A stretch of 17,500 nt of DNA from Symbiodinium natans (taxonomy: Eukaryota > Sar > Dinophyceae > Suessiales > Symbiodiniaceae): NCBI GenBank assembly GCA_905221605.1, contig CAJNDS010000639.1:1-17500 (forward strand). The letters run 5' to 3'. Every line of letters starts with the position of its first letter. Position 1 is the first letter of the stretch. A program made the position numbers and the translations under genes. The notes under the pieces were generated by a model, which did not search any database, was not told the origin of the DNA, and saw only the letters and a program-made list of their open reading frames with translations. Positions 1 to 7,090 of this stretch are shown here, piece by piece.

Positions 1-168
1 GTTATATATCGATAAATTTTGAACGCCTAACCCTCCCTCGGGCACCATCTCATACAACTCATGATTCAAATAGAGATCAATATACGCCCTCAAAATATCA
101 AACGAAGGCAATCCAATCCCATCACGGTCAATATAGTAGGCACAACCAAGGACAAGGAAGTGCAGGGC
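1..168 (-). CDS. Partial exon of an unrecognised protein, running off the left edge
   Basis: Seen: on the minus strand a 56-codon frame is open from 168 to base 1 and continues out of the window. It starts just after a consensus-like acceptor (TTAGCAG at 169-175), and an in-frame TAG lies immediately upstream, so an exon start there is natural. The peptide begins ALHFLVLGCAYYIDRDGIG and continues with alternating hydrophobic and acidic residues (SFDILRAYIDLYLNHELYE). It has protein-like composition and no telomere repeat in it. Codon use is more A/T-rich than in the zinc-knuckle/EEP gene at 4.2-7.1 kb. The DRDG stretch resembles part of an EF-hand loop, but the spacing of acidic residues is wrong, so I do not call one. 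I do not recognise the family. The rest of the gene lies left of the window. Confidence 0.45.
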
Positions 169-254
169 CTGCTAATATATTGACGCCATCGCCAATTTCT
201 TCCCTCAAAAATTGAGCCTTAGGAGCATCCTCTCATAAAAATATGGCTACCCAC

Positions 255-465
255 GCGAATTCCCGATGTGCCCGTCTGGTGGCGTGGGCCAGCCCCGCTA
301 CCCCCGATTCCCAATCTCTGCAGAAGCTCCCAGATTTTAATCTTCACGATCAATCCGCAGCTGCCTCTTAAAGGCATTGAAGAAGAAGGTTGCCCAGTGA
401 CCCAATAGTAACAAGCTGCCCTTCTTGGCTTCTCTTGAAGCTTAAGTGGAGAAGCTGAAACCCTG
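255..465 (-). CDS. Possible upstream exon of the left-edge gene
   Basis: Seen: a minus-strand frame stays open from about 465 to 219. It contains an internal ATG (about 376-374) followed by MPLRGSCGLIVKIKIWELLQ and a Gly-rich stretch. A possible GT donor at 254 (CGC|GTGGGT) would join it in phase 0 to the acceptor at 169-171, making an intron of about 86 bases. Against it: the downstream composition is ordinary, other donors are possible, and no domain is recognised. It could equally be a chance open frame. The inference rests only on frame continuity and the spacing to the left-edge exon. Confidence 0.22.
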
Positions 466-1615
466 GAACCCTAGCCCCTGATATACAGAAACTAAACTGT
501 AAAGAGCCTAGGCCTAAGCCCTGCCAAAGTTAAGGAGTGAAGGTACTACTGGGCATCCCAACGAACTGCTAAGCAAGCACGCAAACGTTCGGCAAGGTGG
601 GATGTTACCTCCTGCCGCGATACACAAAGACCTCTGCGGGCTTCTCCTGGCATCTTTCTTTGGGTTTTACAGTATAGGGTATATAAGGTTTAACATAAGG
701 TTTATAGGTCCCACCCCAAACCCCAAACACCAAACCCTAAACCCTACTTACTTCATTGCTTCGCAGAGTCCCTATATGCTTGAGGGTTCGCATGGGTTCG
801 CTTCTTCAAGCCCCCGAGGGCAAGAAGCCGCTCAGGTGCAGCGGAAGAGAAGCCGGCTGATCAGCAAAAGTACCACCGTCCTGGGTTTGGGACGGGGGGG
901 GGGCTTGGGTTGGGGCTTGCTTTAGGTCCCTGAACCCTTAGGGTCCATGGGTCTCGTTTGCCAAGAACTTTTTCCGCGCAGGTCCTCTTTCTGCACAACC
1001 CTTTGCCTAGAGCATCCATGCCCAAGTGATGATCACGCACGTGCTACCAGTGCATCCAATGCCCGCAGCATCCATGCTCGAGCATTTCAAACTAAGGGTT
1101 TAGGGGTTTAACGGTATCTGCACTATCGTAGAGGGCTGCCGTGGCTGCTAGCGACGAGCACCTCATGGAGGTCGCTTCTTTCTCGCCGTCTCGCAAAGGA
1201 TGGGATGGGTGTGTTCTGAAGATCAGGGGACTTAGCCTAGGTTGCCCAGAAACATTTTGAAGGGTGCCCTTTCTTGCTTAAAGGGTTTAGAAGGGAACCT
1301 AAACCCCCAAACAAGGGAATAAGGGCACTACTGTGCCTCCTAGTACTAAGTGGTTGGAAGTGGGATGACCCCAAATGATTTACAAATCACCCCACCTAGA
1401 ATACATGTACTAAACTTCCCTGATCCTCCCGCGAGGCAACTGGATAGTTAGTTGTCAGAGCGAGAAGTGTTCTTAGGAGCAGCTCGTGAAATCATGTAGG
1501 GTGCGGGCGCTTTGCAAAAAGTAGAACCTGTGACTTTGGATTTCGGGTTCGGGTGGGCATGTAAGGTTCTTCGAAGAAGGCACCGCGTTGTTGACGACAG
1601 TGGAGGGCCTCTTGG
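466..1615. other. Intergenic, no supportable gene
   Basis: This stretch holds scattered single and double CCCTAAA/TTTAGGG words (about 715-745, 1097-1111). An open plus-strand frame at 602-925 is partly made of these telomere-type words and a G9 run, so I do not treat it as a gene. I see no RNA gene, promoter or clear repeat boundary. Confidence 0.5.
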
Positions 1616-1674
1616 CCCTAAACCCTAAACCCTAAACCCTACACCCTAAACCCTAAACCCTAAACCCTAAACCC
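1616..1674 (-). repeat. Telomere-type array, CCCTAAA orientation
   Basis: About eight heptamer units in a row, one with a TACACCC variant. The array starts abruptly after CTTGG and ends in CCCGAA. It is internal, not at a chromosome end in this window. Confidence 0.95.
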
Positions 1675-1753
1675 GAACATGCTCCGCCAGTGCGAATCTG
1701 ATTTAAGGTTTAGGGCCGGCTTGGGGCTCTCAAGCGTGTAGGGTTTCATATGA

Positions 1754-1865
1754 GGGTTCGGAATAATTACTAGTAATGTTCCGATTATATTATATGGTCC
1801 CTTTTATATTTACACTATAATAACCCCCAAAGCCCTGTTCTAATTATGAAGGCTCCTACAGTATA
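1754..1865 (-). mobile_element. Degraded family B inverted-repeat element (MITE-like)
   Basis: Read on the minus strand this segment aligns with the better preserved copy at 4017-4132. Shared blocks include the TCGGAATAATTACTA end, a GGTCCCTTTTATA segment, AACCCCCAAAGCCC, and an AATTATGAAGGCTCCTACA end matching the other copy's AATTCAGGCCCCTATA. It is diverged and AT-richer than its surroundings. No coding capacity. Confidence 0.5.
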
Positions 1866-1933
1866 GGGCTCGGCCGGAGCAACCCCAGCTTAAGCCTTCA
1901 GCCTTCATGAGCTCAACATGTCTCCCATAGCTG

Positions 1934-1947
1934 CCCCCCCCCCCCCC
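1934..1947. repeat. C14 homopolymer run
   Basis: Fourteen C residues followed by ACCCCC. Such runs recur in the window (G22 at 13299, C14 at 16492) and their lengths may be assembly-uncertain. Confidence 0.9.
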
Positions 1948-2000
1948 ACCCCCAAGGACCCCAGCTTCGCAACACAACATACACCCGGATTGCCCCCGAA

Positions 2001-2062
2001 CCCTAAACCCTAAACCCTAAACCCTAAACCCTAAACCCTAAACCCTAAACCCTAAACCCTAA
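2001..2062 (-). repeat. Telomere-type array, CCCTAAA orientation
   Basis: Nearly nine perfect CCCTAAA units. They are followed to about 2117 by a degenerate tail built from a larger motif (TTCCGAAACCCTAAACCCCAAA, about 24 bases) seen about twice. Confidence 0.95.
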
Positions 2063-2228
2063 GTTCCGAAACCCTAAACCCCAAATTCCGAAACCCTAAA
2101 CCCCAAATTCCTAAAACCGAATTTAGCCGAGTCTCTGGGCAATGTTGAAGAAGAACGCGCCAGAGATTTGTGCTGAGGAGCCTCCTGTACTCACCGCGGC
2201 CACCGTGGCAGCTAAAGGTTCCTGAGTC

Positions 2229-2293
2229 GCTTTTAAGGCTGTTAAGGCTTTTAAGGCCTTTAAGGCTTTTAAGGCTTTTAAGGCGTTTAAGGC
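2229..2293 (+). repeat. Nine-base tandem repeat, CTTTTAAGG
   Basis: About seven imperfect copies of a nine-base unit (CTTTTAAGG with GTT, CCTTT and CGTTT variants). It runs directly into TTTAGGG-type DNA at 2294-2347. The unit looks like an expanded derivative of the telomere word. Confidence 0.8.
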
Positions 2294-2471
2294 CTAGGGC
2301 TAGGGTTTAGGGTGTAGGATTTAGGGTTTAGGGTTTACTAGGGTCTTGGGTTTAGGTGGAGCCCCTTGCTTCTTCTTGAATGCATACCCTATAAACCCTG
2401 AACCCTAAACCCTAGCCCTAAATCCCCAAACCCTATAAACCCGAGACCCGATAAACCCTAAACCCTAAACC
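2294..2471. repeat. Degenerate telomere-type tracts in opposite orientations
   Basis: TTTAGGG-orientation words occupy about 2300-2347 and CCCTAAA-orientation words about 2387-2471, with a short non-repeat segment between. Many units carry substitutions (CCCTATAAA, CCCGATAAA, CCCTAGCCC). Confidence 0.8.
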
Positions 2472-2578
2472 ACATTTCATCGTGTGCGAACTGGGGGGGT
2501 CCCATTCAGCCGGTATCTGAGTCTGAAAGGCTCAGGCCTTCGGGGTCCTTTGGGCCCATCTGTGGTTTATGTAAGGGG

Positions 2579-2653
2579 TAGGGTTTAGGGTTTAGGGTTT
2601 AGGGTTTAGGGTTTAGGGTTTAGGGTTTAGGCTTTAGGGTTTAGGGTTTAGGG
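2579..2653 (+). repeat. Telomere-type array, TTTAGGG orientation, overlapping a gene end
   Basis: About ten heptamer units, one changed to GGCTTTAGGG. Its right end overlaps the last codons and stop of the secreted-protein gene on the opposite strand. Confidence 0.95.
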
Positions 2654-3060
2654 CTAAGGGTCCTGTAAGGCCAAGTGGCCGTCGGATTGCAATTCGTGGT
2701 GCTGCACTCTTCGCACGCGTAGCCTGTGTAGGACTGCGTCCCTAAGGTGGTGTCGAAGGCCGTCTTCAAGAAGGTGCAGTCCGTCACTCCCGCGACCACG
2801 CAATGGTAGGTTGTAGTGACTTGCGTGCAACCATACTGAGTTCGAGTGCTCGACTCCGTCACGCAGTTTCCTGGGCATGACGTCTGAATGGTCGTTTCGG
2901 CTGACACCACGCCGGTGCAGCCGGTGAACGTGGTGTTGGCGCCAACGTTGCACGTTCCCGGAGTCCCCGAAGAATTCGAGTCTATTTCATTGGTGTCGTT
3001 CGAAGCCCACACGCAGTGTGGTGCAGCAGATGCGATGAGGGCAATCAGGAACCTGCTCAT
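2641..3060 (-). CDS. Secreted cysteine-rich protein, function unknown
   Basis: I chose the ATG at 3060-3058 because it starts a clean signal peptide; the open frame continues 32 codons further upstream but with unlike, Arg/Ser-rich sequence. The product is 139 residues. Residues 1-19 form a signal peptide (MSRFLIALIASAAPHCVWA) with an A-x-A-like cleavage site before SNDT. The mature part has ten cysteines (37, 48, 62, 66, 78, 87, 95, 116, 119, 124), an even number fitting five disulfides. It is Thr/Ser-rich and has three N-glycosylation sequons (NDT, NSS, NTT). The end CEECSTTNCN recalls the C-terminal C..C....CN of Ly6/uPAR-type domains, but this is a weak resemblance only. No transmembrane segment or evident GPI tail follows. 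The final four residues (SPKP) and the TAA stop are encoded by telomere-type heptamers, so the true C terminus may be elsewhere if the exon is spliced. Expected in the secretory pathway or at the cell surface. Confidence 0.65.
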   Translation of the reverse strand: MSRFLIALIASAAPHCVWASNDTNEIDSNSSGTPGTCNVGANTTFTGCTGVVSAETTIQTSCPGNCVTESSTRTQYGCTQVTTTYHCVVAGVTDCTFLKTAFDTTLGTQSYTGYACEECSTTNCNPTATWPYRTLSPKP

Positions 3061-4016
3061 CTTCTCCCGACTTTTTTGGGGGCAAAGCTCTTCTCCGCCC
3101 CGCGTGTATGTGTATTGGGAGGCTCTGCTGCTGGTGGGCCGACAGGGACAGGACAAGAAAAAACTGCGGGTGATTGAACAGAAGCAGCACGGGTCTTCAG
3201 ATTGCTTTTGGACTGCCCTACCGCACAGTGCAACCGGTGAAAAGCTCCAAGAAGGGGCATCGCTAGCCTTAGTCGTATGAGCATTCGTATCATTATGATT
3301 CGGGTATCTAGGGTGGTTTCCAGTACAACTGAGTGGGGATTGTGTGATGCAAATCTTGGGATTCTTTAAGTCACTTGCATTCGGCCTGGGGTGCTTGCTC
3401 TCCGTTCACTTGTTGCAACTGAAGAGAGTGAGAGCAGCGAACGACACCAAACCCTACAACACAAACAAAGCAATCGCAGTATTTCGAGCCCCTACTTAAC
3501 ATGTAGCTTCACGACTTAACATTGAGGGCCCATTATTTGAGGTCGTGAACTAGATTGGATTCTTGGGTGTATCTCCAAATGAGAACTGAGGGCTTGACGA
3601 CTGGGAATACCATCCTGCGCGTCATAGTCCAAGACTATGTAGGCTTGCATAGGGTTACTTTGGGGGCTCTGGGGATAAAGTTGAAGGCCGAAATAAAACA
3701 ACCTCTTAACCCTAGCCGAGTCGTGATGCATAAAAGCCCTTGCGGTTTAGGGCTTCGGGTTTAGGATTGCAGGGTATTCGCCATAGACACAGACACAAGC
3801 GGAAGAGCCCAAAGACAAATCTGAAACCCAAACCGAACCCCACCCTAAACCCGAACTGCCAAGTTCGAGTTGGTTCTCCATGCTGTTTAACCAGAGGCGC
3901 TCGACTGGCCAAGTCGGTTTTCTAAGTCTGCAAGAGGGCCGACACTCTGGATGCAGCCTTGGGCTGCACGGGCGTGGCCCTTGCTTGGAGAAAAGCTGTT
4001 CAGGGTGTTGGGGGCC
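3061..4016. other. Upstream region of the secreted-protein gene; no supported gene
   Basis: Bases 3061-3290 precede the minus-strand start and may hold its 5' leader. Overlapping open frames on both strands here look like shadows. Short opposed frames at 3516-3764 have no recognisable domain, and both run into or overlap telomere-derived words near 3705-3770 and 3830-3855. Nothing else is evident. Confidence 0.4.
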
Positions 4017-4132
4017 TAATATAGGGGCCTGAATTATTGGAATGGGTGTTGGGGGCGATTCTAGTAATTACAACTATAAAGGGACCCTAAATAAGGGAAT
4101 ACTGTTAGCAACTACTCCGACCCCCTATATTA
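4017..4132 (+). mobile_element. Family B inverted-repeat element (MITE-like), best copy
   Basis: A 116-base segment bounded by TAATATAGGGGCC at the left and GACCCCCTATATTA at the right. The ends are inverted repeats, with about 11 matching terminal bases followed by weaker pairing. Related copies occur at 16817-16925, about 1754-1865 (opposite strand) and about 10257-10367. It encodes no protein, so any movement would need enzymes supplied elsewhere. The TAAT/ATTA termini could include a TA-type target duplication, but this is unresolved. Confidence 0.65.
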
Positions 4133-4183
4133 CGTCAAAGAGGCTCACGCCGAAGTCATCAAAAGCAGGCCGCATGCTCCCCA

Positions 4184-7074
4184 CTACTCCAGGCTTTCGG
4201 GCGCGGCCGTCTGCTTAATGGTGGTCAGCAAGCCCAAATGGTCGCTGACATGCGCAGCGGAGGCACTTTCGTCAGGGGTGAGGTTCACATAGTTGCTGTA
4301 CATAGAAGGCAAGATAGCCGTAAGGTACGTATCCAAGAGATACGGGCTCGGGTGCAAGGGCTGCTCAAAGAGCAGCTCTACAGACTCCGCCTGCCACTGC
4401 GAAAGATTTGCAAGCGCCCGGTCGTCGCGTTTCCTCCCGCCGCTGCTTTTGCCCGACTCGTCGGGATGCAACGCGGGCCAAAGGTCTTGAAAGCCAGGCA
4501 GCAGACGCGTCAAGCACCGCTCTTCGAGCTCGTTTTGGAGGTTGAAATCGCCCAGCAGCAGCATGTCCGGCCACTGCTGCATCACCTGCGCAATGCTGAA
4601 TTAGAGGTGTGGTACTGAGTAAGGGCAGAACACAAGAACAACACATGACCCCAAGTAGGGGAATCTTGAAGCCCCCACCTTAGCACAAACAGTGAGCTGC
4701 TCTTCGCGTGTGCTTTGGTGATTCGCTGACTCCAGATGCACGGTGCCGACAGCTAGGCCGTCGAGCTCGGCCACAACGAGGTCGCGGCCCATCTGGGTCG
4801 GAAAGGGGTGGCGTGCAAAATGCACATCGAGGCCCGGCGGGACCACAGTCCTCGGTGACTCATGGTACACTCCCCGGTGATTAATGGCAGTTCTTTTCTT
4901 GGGGCTCCGAAACTTTACTGCCAAGGCGGCTGGTTTCAAGCACTGTTTCGGACGAGAAGCAGATTGCCATAGCCACGAACGGAAGAGCCATCCCCGGGAT
5001 CAGATGAGGACCAATTGGGAAGTGCGCGTTGGATGTCTACGGCCACCGTGCATGTTACTTCTTGGAAGCAGCAAATGGTGGCCCCCAACTTCCCCAAAGC
5101 CGAGAGCAATATGGCAGTGCGGAGCTTTTGCTGCTCCTTCTCCCGCCAGACATTGAGGGTGAGGATGGTGATTTTCGCCTGGGAAGGGACCTTGTAATCC
5201 TGCATGCCCTCTTCAAGCCGTCTGCTCAGGTGGGGCCTTGCATGAGCCAGCTTCTGTGCCAGGCGGTGGAAACATCGCATGACAAACGCAAAGGTGGAGG
5301 GCTCGGGAAGTATGTTGCCTCGGCGTTCGAAGAGTGTGCTGTCCAATTTGTCGTCGACATACCGATCTGAGATGATCCCATGTAGGCAGAGGTCGCCGAG
5401 GAGATCAAAGTTCGCCACATGCATGCGAAGGAACTCAGGGTAGGAGAACACTCTGGACTTGTACCCCAACATGAAGGCAGCGCCCTCATCCACCAGGCCC
5501 CGGATCACACGGAAAATCCTGGCTAGGAGTCCGGACAGGTACTTGGCCTCTTTCAGCCCATCACAGATCTTGATGAGAGGGAGCTCACCATCAGGCTGCA
5601 AGGCGACACCATGGAGCGACGTCAGGAGTTCTGCACGCGAATCTGCATCCTCGAGGTGTCGAGCGATAGCTTCCATGGACTTGGTCTCAAGCGCCTGCAG
5701 GCACGATGCGAGCCGGTCTCGCTCCCGGTCGTGATGCTGAGGATGCGGGTCCGGAGATCCTCGTACTTTTCGCACGGCCAAGCTTGGGGACAGCTTCCAG
5801 GGGTTCTGCCTGTAAATCTTACAATGAGTGTATGCATCTGGCTTGAGGTAGAGGTCCACATGCGTCACGAGGCCACCCAGCAGAGCCTCCAGGTGGCTTC
5901 CGGCGCTCTCCACCTGCACCGGATCGAAGCAGTTCGGCATGTAAACACAGCAGCAGTGCTTGCCTTTCTGGTCTGGGCTTCCCACCTTCATTGTATCAGC
6001 TCGCCCCAAGGCTTCTTTACTGAGTGCCCAGACAAGCTCGGGCCACACCCGGTCCATATCGGCAGATGTCAAGAAGAACAGCCACTTACCAACCAGGACG
6101 CCGTGCCGGACAGAAAGCTCCTTGAGGCCATCCTCCAACTTCTTCCGTGACAGGCCGCCTTTCGACGAGAACTGCTCCCACTCAGCTTGTAGATGATTTT
6201 TGGCCTCCGGCTTGGTTTTCGAAGGGCCTTCCTTCTTCAGAACAGCGCACAGCCCACCCTCATCCAGTTCACAACTGACGGCCTGATCCGAAGGAACCTC
6301 CTGGTTGCGGCTTCCCCCAATGAGCAATCATGTATGAGCCACGGCAAGTTGTCCGCATGGGATGCAGCAGCCACAGTGGCCTCATAATTTTGCTGAGCGT
6401 CTCCAATGCTCTCCCTGCCACGCCCTCGTCCAGCAGCCCGCCCGGTCTTCCCATTTCCCTTGCGTTTTCCCTTCCCTAGTTTTTGTGCTGGGCTGCTTCG
6501 GTCTAGCTGACCTGGCCGGTCGGGGCAGTGCACGGTCAGATGTTGGCCAGCAGCGCCGCATATTTGGCAGGTGATGGGCATGGCTGTCGGATTCTTAGGG
6601 TGCTGATTCCGGCGCCAAACGTGTCCAAGGTTGCTGCAGTAGCAGTAGTCAGAGGCCAGTGCGTGCCAGCCCCAGTTGTTGCAAATCACGCTTTGCGCAC
6701 GAAAGCCAGCAGGAAGTAGGGTTTAGGGTTTGGGGGTTTAGGGTATACGGTTTAGGGCACATCTCTCTCCTCTCTCACTCACTCTGAGAGAGAACTCTCT
6801 TGTGCTTGACCGAACGGAGCTCTCACCAAGCATGCAACACAACTGGCACATGGAGATGCTTGTTTTCTCGGAAGCGAGGCTCTGTATACTCAGAAAACTC
6901 GGCGAAGCGCCGGACGCTGTGAGTGAAAACTCGGCAGGCGGATTTCCACCAGCTCTGAAAATCGGTAGCTGCAGAGCTCCACGTCTGGCTCCGCAGCGAG
7001 ATGGCCAGTTGAACTCCGAGTTTTGCAAGTATTATAGGGGAATTCCCTGAGCCGGTTTGGGGTTTATGGCTCAA
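4184..7074 (-). CDS. Zinc-knuckle / DUF1917 / TDP2-like EEP phosphodiesterase, multi-exon
   Basis: Best gene of the window. Proposed exons on the minus strand: about 7074-6827, 6690-6375, 6300-4944, 4917-4679, 4585-4184 (stop TAG). Exons from 6690 onward give about 770 residues; the true start exon is not identified. Order of parts: two Cys/His zinc-knuckle-like motifs (CVICNNWGWH...C, formed across a splice, and CQICGAAGQHLTVHC); a basic GKGKRKGNGK...GRGRGR linker (about 6500-6420); a DUF1917 domain (about 6180-5782; GKWLFF, CCCVYMP, YLKPDAYTH, IYRQNPW); a helical region (about 5730-5218); and an EEP domain (5178-4184). EEP residues visible: Asn in TLNVW (5154), Glu in FQEV (5061), His in TVHLES, Asp/Asn in LLGDFNL (4549), and the Ser-Asp-His of VSDHLGLL (about 4243). 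MGRDL and HLES resemble TDP2, which cleaves tyrosyl-DNA 5' bonds. Substrate is inferred only; other EEP enzymes are possible. Plant TDP2 has N-terminal zinc fingers; I know of no DUF1917-EEP fusion. Confidence 0.75.
4586..4678 (-). other. Intron of the EEP gene, 93 bases, GT-AG
   Basis: The donor is AAG|GTGGGG and the acceptor is TTGCGCAG|GTGATG, phase 0. Removing it joins ...EEQLTVCAK to VMQQWPDMLLLGDFN, which is the expected spacing between the HLES and GDFN motifs of an EEP domain. Both junctions carry the same five bases, AGGTG. Its length is a multiple of three, but it is not open throughout in the coding frame. Confidence 0.85.
4918..4943 (-). other. Frame change in the EEP gene: tiny intron or indel
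   Basis: The frame encoding GYGNLLLVRNSA hits TGA at 4938-4936, while the downstream EEP frame is offset by two bases. A 26-base GT...AG segment (GTGCTTG...TTGGCAG) restores the frame exactly, giving LLLVRN-IKFRSPKK. A 14-base alternative (4930-4943, ending CCAG) also restores it, as does a 47- or 59-base one starting farther upstream, but the latter would delete the conserved GYGNLLL strand. A simple indel, natural or from assembly, is equally consistent. If the indel is real, the gene is a pseudogene. Confidence 0.5.
6301..6374 (-). other. Intron of the EEP gene, 74 bases, GT-AG
   Basis: The donor is GCCACT|GTGGCT and the acceptor is CGCAACCAG|GAGGTT, phase 0. Splicing switches from the zinc-knuckle frame (QQNYEAT) to the DUF1917 frame (EVPSDQAVSC) without a stop. 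Without it the upstream frame ends at 6237-6239 and the downstream frame has a stop at 6330-6328 and no ATG. This strongly supports one continuous gene. Confidence 0.75.
6691..6826 (-). other. Probable intron of the EEP gene containing telomere-type repeats, 136 bases
   Basis: The donor is GCTTG|GTGAGA at 6826 and the acceptor is GTGCGCAAAG|CGTGAT at 6691, preceded by a pyrimidine-rich CTTCCTGCTGGCTTTCG. The split codon becomes TGC, giving HACVICNNWGWH and completing a C-x2-C zinc motif whose partner residues lie in the next exon. The intron holds three to four CCCTAAA-type words (about 6718-6757) and a CT/GA-rich stretch at 6762-6799. Confidence 0.6.
6718..6757 (+). repeat. Short telomere-type tract inside a probable intron
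   Basis: Imperfect GGGTTTA units (GGGTTTAGGGTTTGGGGG, GGGTATACGG) lie in the sense-opposite orientation within the proposed 6691-6826 intron. Confidence 0.85.
6827..7049 (-). CDS. Probable 5' exon of the EEP gene
   Basis: This is the most upstream exon I can support. The minus-strand frame encodes a Trp-rich stretch (TWSSAATDFQSWWKSACRVF), then FAEFSEYTEPRFRENKHLH and VPVVLHA, and reaches a TGA just past a GTGAGA donor at 6826. No ATG lies in the frame upstream of an in-frame TAA at about 7075-7077, so a further 5' exon is needed. An acceptor could lie at ACTCGGAG (about 7015). A candidate first exon starts with the ATG at 7266 (MTVAASGHPVV) with a GTGAGG donor near 7236, but I cannot verify it. 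No domain is recognised in this exon. Confidence 0.45.
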
Positions 7075-7090
7075 TTAGGGTTTAGGGTTC

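Noticed and set aside
602-925. 107-codon plus-strand open frame
   Set aside because: Much of it is read through telomere-type words and a G9 run, giving low-complexity peptide; no domain.
2888-3293. Overlapping open frames on both strands around the secreted-protein start
   Set aside because: They are out of frame with the signal peptide and show no domain; compositional shadows.
4238-6719. Several plus-strand open frames of 60-179 codons opposite the EEP gene
   Set aside because: They are antisense shadows of a GC-rich coding strand that carries recognisable domain motifs.
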